A model generated the notes under the pieces. The model was given only the letters and a program-made list of their open reading frames with translations. It was not told where the DNA came from and did not search any database. A stretch of 64,000 nucleotides of DNA from Bacillota bacterium (GTDB lineage Bacteria > Bacillota > SHA-98 > UBA4971), in assembly GCA_030024085.1 (NCBI GenBank), contig JASEJE010000014.1, positions 19,943-83,942 on the forward strand. Reading direction: 5' to 3'. Position numbers and translations under genes: made by a program. Shown here in pieces: positions 59,793 to 64,000 of the stretch (position 1 is its first letter; each line of letters opens with the position of its first letter).

Positions 59793-62447
59793 TCACCGCA
59801 CGTAACTGGAGGGGCTACGAACCGACCGTGAGATGTCCGTTGAACCCTCCTCACGCCACGACTTGCCGATTGAGGCGAGTGACGTGAAGTAGCGACTGGG
59901 CCGGCGAGGCTTCCCGTCGTTGCTTGCATGTCCCGCCAGGAAGAGCGCCCTCCTTGCCCGCGTGATCGCTACATAGAACACCCGGCGTTCCTCGGCCTCC
60001 CTGCCCTCCCGCACCGCAGGGTACAGGGGGAACTCGTTCTCCGATAGCCCAGCCACGAACACGATGTCGAACTCCAGCCCCTTCGCCTGGTGCACCGTGA
60101 GCACCCGCACCCGCTCATCATCCGGATCGAGGCGGTCCACGTTCCTCGCGAGGGCCACGAAGCCGAGAACGGACTCGAGGGAGGACAGGGCGTCAAGCTC
60201 GGGAGCATCGCGGTCCCTGAAGACCCGGAGGACCTCCTCCAGGTTCTCCAGGCGGTGCGGGTCTCTGCTGTAGTAGCCTCGCAGGCCCGACCTGTCAAGG
60301 ACCCGCTCCAGCAGGTCAGGCGGCCGCAGGCGCCCCAGGTCTTCGCGCAGCGTCGCCACCTCCTCCGCCAGGGGGACGAACGCGGCTACCGTGTCGCGCG
60401 CCACACGCGCTCTCTCGCCAGCCGTCGCGCTCACGCGCGGGGCGAGATGAGCGAGCAAGCCGCAGGTTGCCGCGACGTCGTCCGGCGCGCGGTGCGTGGG
60501 CTGGGTCGGCACGCCGAACCTTCGCGCCAGCGCCTCCAAGGAGAAGTCGTCGCCGTCCAGGAACCGCCGCGCCATCTCGAGGGTGTCCACGCATTCAGGG
60601 ACGTTCACCTGGACCCTCAGGCGTCGCCCGTACGCCGCCATCATCCGCGCGTCGAAGCTCACGTTGTGGCCGGCCAGCAGGCTGCCAGACGCAAAGCGGT
60701 TGAACTCCTCCAGCACACGTCGCGGCTCCTCACCGTTTGCATCCAGGAACGAATCGCTTAGCCCGTGAATTCTTTCGGACTCCCCAACGCTCACCGTGTT
60801 GCGCAGGTAACGGTGGAACCGTGCGACCGGCTTCCCCCGCTCCAGGCGCACCGCTGCCAGCTCCACGATCTCATCCGCCCCCGGGTTGAGACCGGTGGTC
60901 TCCGTGTCGAACACCGTGATGGCACCGTCCCTGAGCGCGCCCAGGAACCTGCCGAACGGGTCTCCCACCGCAAGAGTTGACGGGGCCACCATGTCCACGA
61001 GACGCAACCCCAGCGGCTCAGCGTCCAGGACTCGGGAAATGGTCCGGTCGCCTATCTTGCGCGGCGGCCGCTGCAGGATGCGCCGAAAGCTCCGCCCGTC
61101 TGCCGGGCTGCACAGGAACCGCAGGTATGCGACAGCGTCCTTGACCTCCTGCCGCCGGAAGAACTCGTATGTCTCCACAGTGAGATGAGGAATGCCCTCC
61201 TTTTTGAGCGCGTCCGAGATGGCGACCCCGCGGTTGTTGGTGCGGGCAAGCACCCCTATGCGGCCGTACGGAACACAGCCGACGGCACGGCCCATCCCGC
61301 CACGTGCAAGCTCTCGAACCTTGCGGGCAATCCACCGGGCCTCGGCCTCGCTATCGCGCGCAAAGTGGACGGTCACGGGATCGCCGGCCTCGGCCGTGGG
61401 CGCAGGGCGCAGCGGGGCGTGCCGGCTGTACTGCCTCGCGACGCACCCCGCCATCTCCACCAGCACGCGCGTGGCGCGGTGGTTCTCGGTGAAGGAGAAG
61501 TCCCGAGCGCCCGCGAAATCGGCGTGGAACTCGCGGAGCACCTTCGCAGGTGCAGACCCCCGCCACTCGTAGATGGTCTGGTCGAAATCGCCGGCGAGGA
61601 CGAGGTTAGCGCACCGCCGGGCCAGCGCTCGAAGGACCTTGTACTCGGTGAGGTGCGTGTCCTGCATCTCGTCCACCTGGATCATAGAGAAGCGCTCTTC
61701 CCAGCGGCGGCGGATTTCGAGCGACAGCGTCAGCATTGCGCGGGTGAAATAGATGAGGTCCCCGAAATCGAGAGCGTGATGCGACGCGAGCTCCCGCTGG
61801 TATGCGATGGCAAGCCCGCGGCTCGTGAGGGGAAGGTCCATGAATACCGAATCGGATACCGCCCTCATGGAAAGCGCCGCGTCAGCCGCCTCGGACTTGG
61901 CCCGCTCGATCCTGCTATAGAGCTCGGTCTCACGGTTGGACTGGTTGCGCGATACGGCCGCGGCCGCGGTCGCACCCCGTTTGCCGACCGCGGCGGTCTC
62001 CTCGTGTCTTTGGATAGATCGAAGGATTTCGGCGGAATCTTCGTCATCGAAGATGGTAAAATCCGAAGGAAGCCCGATTTGCTTGGCTTCAACCCGGAGC
62101 ATCCAGGCGCATAATCCGTGAAAGGTGCGCACCACGACCATCCTTGCCCGGTCGCCGCAGTGGACCGCGATGCGCTGCCGCAGCTCCTCGGCGGCGCGGT
62201 TCGTGAACGTCAGGCACAGGATGCGCGACGGCTCCACGCCCCGCCGGATCGCCTCAGCGGCGCGTTCCGCCAGCGCGAGCGTCTTGCCCGTCCCAACGGG
62301 CGCGTGGAGGACCGCGCAGCCTTGCTGGAACTCGACGAACTTGCGCTGGTCATCGTCGAGCTCGATGTCCCCTGCTGCGCTGCGCCCGGCCACCGCGGCC
62401 GCCGCGTTCCTCGCAACATCTCCCCGAAGCGCGTCCTCATCCGCCAC
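59793..62447 (-). CDS. UvrD/Rep-type helicase with inserted DEDDh exonuclease
   Basis: This 884-residue superfamily-1 helicase is predicted to unwind DNA 3'-5'. The motifs, in order, are Walker A APVGTGKT (49-56), CLTFTNRAAEELRQRI, motif II VDEMQDT, motif III LAGDFDQTIYEWRGS, then at about 508-675 an inserted DnaQ-like exonuclease. The insert has VFDTETTGLNPGADEIVELA, GHNVSFDARMMAAYG and HRAPDDVAATCGLL, covering ExoI-III of the DEDDh type. Helicase motif V VLTVHQAKGLEFDIVF (near 780) and motif VI YVAITRARRALFLAG follow. The insert replaces part of the 2B region. GTG at 62447 follows GGAGGTGA. Its biological role is probably DNA repair or anti-element defence. That is inference. Confidence 0.85.
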   Translation of the reverse strand: MADEDALRGDVARNAAAAVAGRSAAGDIELDDDQRKFVEFQQGCAVLHAPVGTGKTLALAERAAEAIRRGVEPSRILCLTFTNRAAEELRQRIAVHCGDRARMVVVRTFHGLCAWMLRVEAKQIGLPSDFTIFDDEDSAEILRSIQRHEETAAVGKRGATAAAAVSRNQSNRETELYSRIERAKSEAADAALSMRAVSDSVFMDLPLTSRGLAIAYQRELASHHALDFGDLIYFTRAMLTLSLEIRRRWEERFSMIQVDEMQDTHLTEYKVLRALARRCANLVLAGDFDQTIYEWRGSAPAKVLREFHADFAGARDFSFTENHRATRVLVEMAGCVARQYSRHAPLRPAPTAEAGDPVTVHFARDSEAEARWIARKVRELARGGMGRAVGCVPYGRIGVLARTNNRGVAISDALKKEGIPHLTVETYEFFRRQEVKDAVAYLRFLCSPADGRSFRRILQRPPRKIGDRTISRVLDAEPLGLRLVDMVAPSTLAVGDPFGRFLGALRDGAITVFDTETTGLNPGADEIVELAAVRLERGKPVARFHRYLRNTVSVGESERIHGLSDSFLDANGEEPRRVLEEFNRFASGSLLAGHNVSFDARMMAAYGRRLRVQVNVPECVDTLEMARRFLDGDDFSLEALARRFGVPTQPTHRAPDDVAATCGLLAHLAPRVSATAGERARVARDTVAAFVPLAEEVATLREDLGRLRPPDLLERVLDRSGLRGYYSRDPHRLENLEEVLRVFRDRDAPELDALSSLESVLGFVALARNVDRLDPDDERVRVLTVHQAKGLEFDIVFVAGLSENEFPLYPAVREGREAEERRVFYVAITRARRALFLAGHASNDGKPRRPSRYFTSLASIGKSWREEGSTDISRSVRSPSSYVR

Positions 62448-62745
62448 CTGCCAGCGTCACCTCCAGCAATGCCCTGGCTCCACCAAAAGCCAGGTCGCGT
62501 CCCACCAGCGAGAACTGGCTCTTGTGGCTGTTTTCGACGCATTCCGAGGCTATCCTTCCATGGCAGGAGAGATCTGCCTCTGCAGGCTTATCTGGCCAGG
62601 CGTCTGACACCGCTCCTGCAAGGCCGCGTAAGGCCTGGAATTGTCGAGTGGCACGCTTCAGGGCGGTGACGCAAAGACGGATGAGCGTCAGCCATGCGAC
62701 CGCGCCGGATGGCATCTGCTGGTTGTCAACTCCGGCGAAAGGAAC

Positions 62746-63042
62746 GTGGCAAAGGGGATCATCGCAGTTGGCGACATCGCCATCGGCGTGGCGGCTCTGG
62801 GTGCCGTATCGCTGGGAGTGGTCACCATGGGCGCGCTCGTTCTCCGGGAAACCGGGCCTGCCTACGAGGGTCGTTCGGGCACACGTATGTTCAGCGCCGC
62901 CGGAACGACGCTGGCTTCGGCCTCCAGCACGCCCGGTTGCTCGCCGTCGAGATCGAGGAGCACTCTTTCGGTGGAAGTCACTCTCACAGCGCGCGCCCGT
63001 CTGTGGATGACCTTGGGATGCGTGAGATGCGTTCCGCGATAG
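62746..63042 (+). CDS. Pentad-repeat hydrophobic small ORF (possibly truncated)
   Basis: From a GTG after GAAAGGAAC the frame reads MAKGIIAVGDIAIGVAALGA and on through VSLGVVTMGALVL. Gly recurs every fifth residue (xxAVG, DIAIG, VAALG, AVSLG, VVTMG), a pattern seen in small bacterial membrane or beta-helical proteins. After about residue 45 the pattern ends, and the frame runs antisense into the 3' end of the lipid-kinase gene. The real product may be shorter, or the gene may be broken. There is no other evidence of function. Confidence 0.4.
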   Translation: MAKGIIAVGDIAIGVAALGAVSLGVVTMGALVLRETGPAYEGRSGTRMFSAAGTTLASASSTPGCSPSRSRSTLSVEVTLTARARLWMTLGCVRCVPR

Positions 63043-63800
63043 AGCCTTGGCAGGTTGGCGATGGCCTCGAGCTTGCCGAAATCGCGACAGAGCACCACGT
63101 CAAGAAGGCCGTCGGCCGGATCAGCCAATGGGGCTATTTGCATTCCACCACCAAAATACCTCCCGTTGGCCATGGCGAGCACAGTGACACTCGCATCGAA
63201 AGGCTCCTCCCCGTCGATGGAAATGCTGACCTCGTGATTTCGGTAGCGCAACAGGCTCACGACGGCGCCCCACAGGAATGAGCAAAAGCCGCCTGAAGCT
63301 TTGCTGGTGTGATTGACCCTGTCGACAGTATCGCCGCCAAGGCCCACATCGCAAACGTTCACAAAATACCTGGTGTGGACCTCGCCGTCATGTCCGACGT
63401 AACGCACCTTCCCGGCATCGATGGTGGCCACTCCACCGCCCATAAGGCAAGCGGCCGCCCGTTCGAGGTCCTTCGGAATCCCCACCGCCCTGCTGAAGTC
63501 GCAGCCCGTACCGCGCGGAAGAACGCCCAGGACTGCGCTGGCGTTCACGGGGCCGTCGTCGTCGAGAAACCCGTTTGCCACCTCGTTGAGAGTGCCGTCC
63601 CCTCCTACCGAGATGATGTACTCGTAACCTCCAAGCAAAGCCTCCCGTGCGAGCCGCGTCGCGTCGCCTGGGCCGCCGGTCATCCCCCATTCGAAAGACA
63701 GCCCCGCACCGTGCAGCCGCTCGGCGATTCGGGGCCACAGCTTCCCGGTCGAGCCGTTGGCCGACGCAGGGTTGACGATCACCAGTGTCGTACTCCCCAC
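62862..63800 (-). CDS. Diacylglycerol kinase-family lipid kinase (YegS/DagK type)
   Basis: This enzyme phosphorylates diacylglycerol or a related lipid. The catalytic domain starts STTLVIVNPASANGSTGKLW and has the nucleotide motif YIISVGGDGTLNEVANGFLD near residue 66 and VLPRGTGCDFSRAVGIP near 100. The C-terminal beta-sandwich ends DGEQPGVLEAEASVVP. GTG at 63800 is chosen because AGGAGG lies about 9 nt upstream and similarity begins there, giving 312 residues. The open frame to 63908 carries no family sequence. Lipid specificity is not readable from the sequence. Confidence 0.88.
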   Translation of the reverse strand: MGSTTLVIVNPASANGSTGKLWPRIAERLHGAGLSFEWGMTGGPGDATRLAREALLGGYEYIISVGGDGTLNEVANGFLDDDGPVNASAVLGVLPRGTGCDFSRAVGIPKDLERAAACLMGGGVATIDAGKVRYVGHDGEVHTRYFVNVCDVGLGGDTVDRVNHTSKASGGFCSFLWGAVVSLLRYRNHEVSISIDGEEPFDASVTVLAMANGRYFGGGMQIAPLADPADGLLDVVLCRDFGKLEAIANLPRLYRGTHLTHPKVIHRRARAVRVTSTERVLLDLDGEQPGVLEAEASVVPAALNIRVPERPS

Positions 63801-63945
63801 TACACAGAGCCTCCTCAAGGTCACGCCGGAATGCGATACACAGTTGACATGCCTACCTCGATGCACGCAATGTCGCCAACGCTGACGTGTGCGCCGTAAC
63901 ACGGACACCTCGGGCGGGCAACCAGCCAGTATCCCGAAATGAGCC

Positions 63946-64000
63946 CTAAGTGAGGGTGCAGAAATGGTCCCGACTTTTGGGAGGGGTTGCCGGTGTTGCA
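63946..64000 (+). repeat. Large palindromic repeat element, cut by window end
   Basis: CTAAGTGAGGGTGCAGAAAT, then GGGGTTGCCGGTGTTGCA at the last base. The outer part matches the 4155 copy (CTAAGTAAGGAGGCAGAAAT), and the GGTTGCCGGTGTTGCA arm matches the main family. The rest lies outside the window. Confidence 0.7.

Noticed and set aside
62437..62715. 92-codon minus-strand ORF upstream of and overlapping the helicase start
   Set aside because: No ribosome site, no recognisable pattern, and many alternative frames are open here. It could be real, but nothing beyond openness supports it.

Overview
The window is GC-rich bacterial DNA from an anaerobic, endospore-forming member of the Bacillota (Firmicutes). 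The evidence for this is SpoIIM, a GerMN-domain protein, LonB, a YqhV-type protein and a probable MciZ. Several gene orders also match Bacillus/Clostridium: nudF-EndoQ-spoIIM-xerD; rimP-nusA-rnpM-infB-ylxP-rbfA-nrnA-truB-ribF-rpsO-pnp; and tig-clpP-clpX-lonB-lon. The high GC and a probable outer-membrane beta-barrel suggest a high-GC, possibly diderm lineage such as Limnochordia. The lineage is inference, not shown.

Layout. At 0-9.7 kb lies a sporulation/nucleotide block: pyrimidine-nucleoside phosphorylase, XerD, SpoIIM (with a near-consensus sigma-E promoter), EndoQ, NudF, a MciZ-like peptide, a DUF3866 protein and a GerMN lipid-bilayer-anchored protein. It is interrupted at 3.5-5.7 kb by a less GC-rich insert carrying a degenerate metallopeptidase-like protein, a radical-SAM relic and a repeat element. 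At 9.7-16.8 kb a leftward operon encodes amino-acid dehydrogenase, 2-oxoacid:ferredoxin oxidoreductase, phosphotransacylase and two butyrate kinases. Together these form a complete route from branched-chain amino acids to branched fatty acid plus ATP. At 17.3-22.4 kb a divergent operon encodes acyl-CoA dehydrogenase, thiolase, 3-hydroxyacyl-CoA dehydrogenase and a PAS-containing sigma-54 activator. A consensus -24/-12 promoter and two upstream dyads in the shared intergenic region suggest that this activator drives the leftward operon.

At 22.8-35.2 kb is the leftward rimP-to-pnp translation/RNA operon, with a sigma-A promoter and a leader hairpin. At 35.6-41.2 kb are YqhV, an EF-G paralogue with its own promoter, a CWB2-LysM protein and the beta-barrel candidate. 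At 41.7-50.5 kb are a Cys-rich protein and the D-ornithine fermentation operon (ord-ortA-ortB-oraS-oraE-glmL plus a CpgS-like GTPase), which yields acetyl-CoA and alanine. At 51.2-59.1 kb is the protease/chaperone group Lon, LonB, ClpX, ClpP and trigger factor. At 59.4-63.8 kb are a UvrD-type helicase with an inserted DEDDh exonuclease, a small membrane protein, a pentad-repeat ORF and a lipid kinase.

Scattered through the accessory gaps is a ~211 bp imperfect-palindrome repeat family (at least eight full or partial loci). Three direct copies bracket the beta-barrel and Cys-rich genes. No transposase, rRNA, tRNA or CRISPR array was found. Coordinates and motifs were read by eye. Family names come from recalled sequence features, not from database searches.
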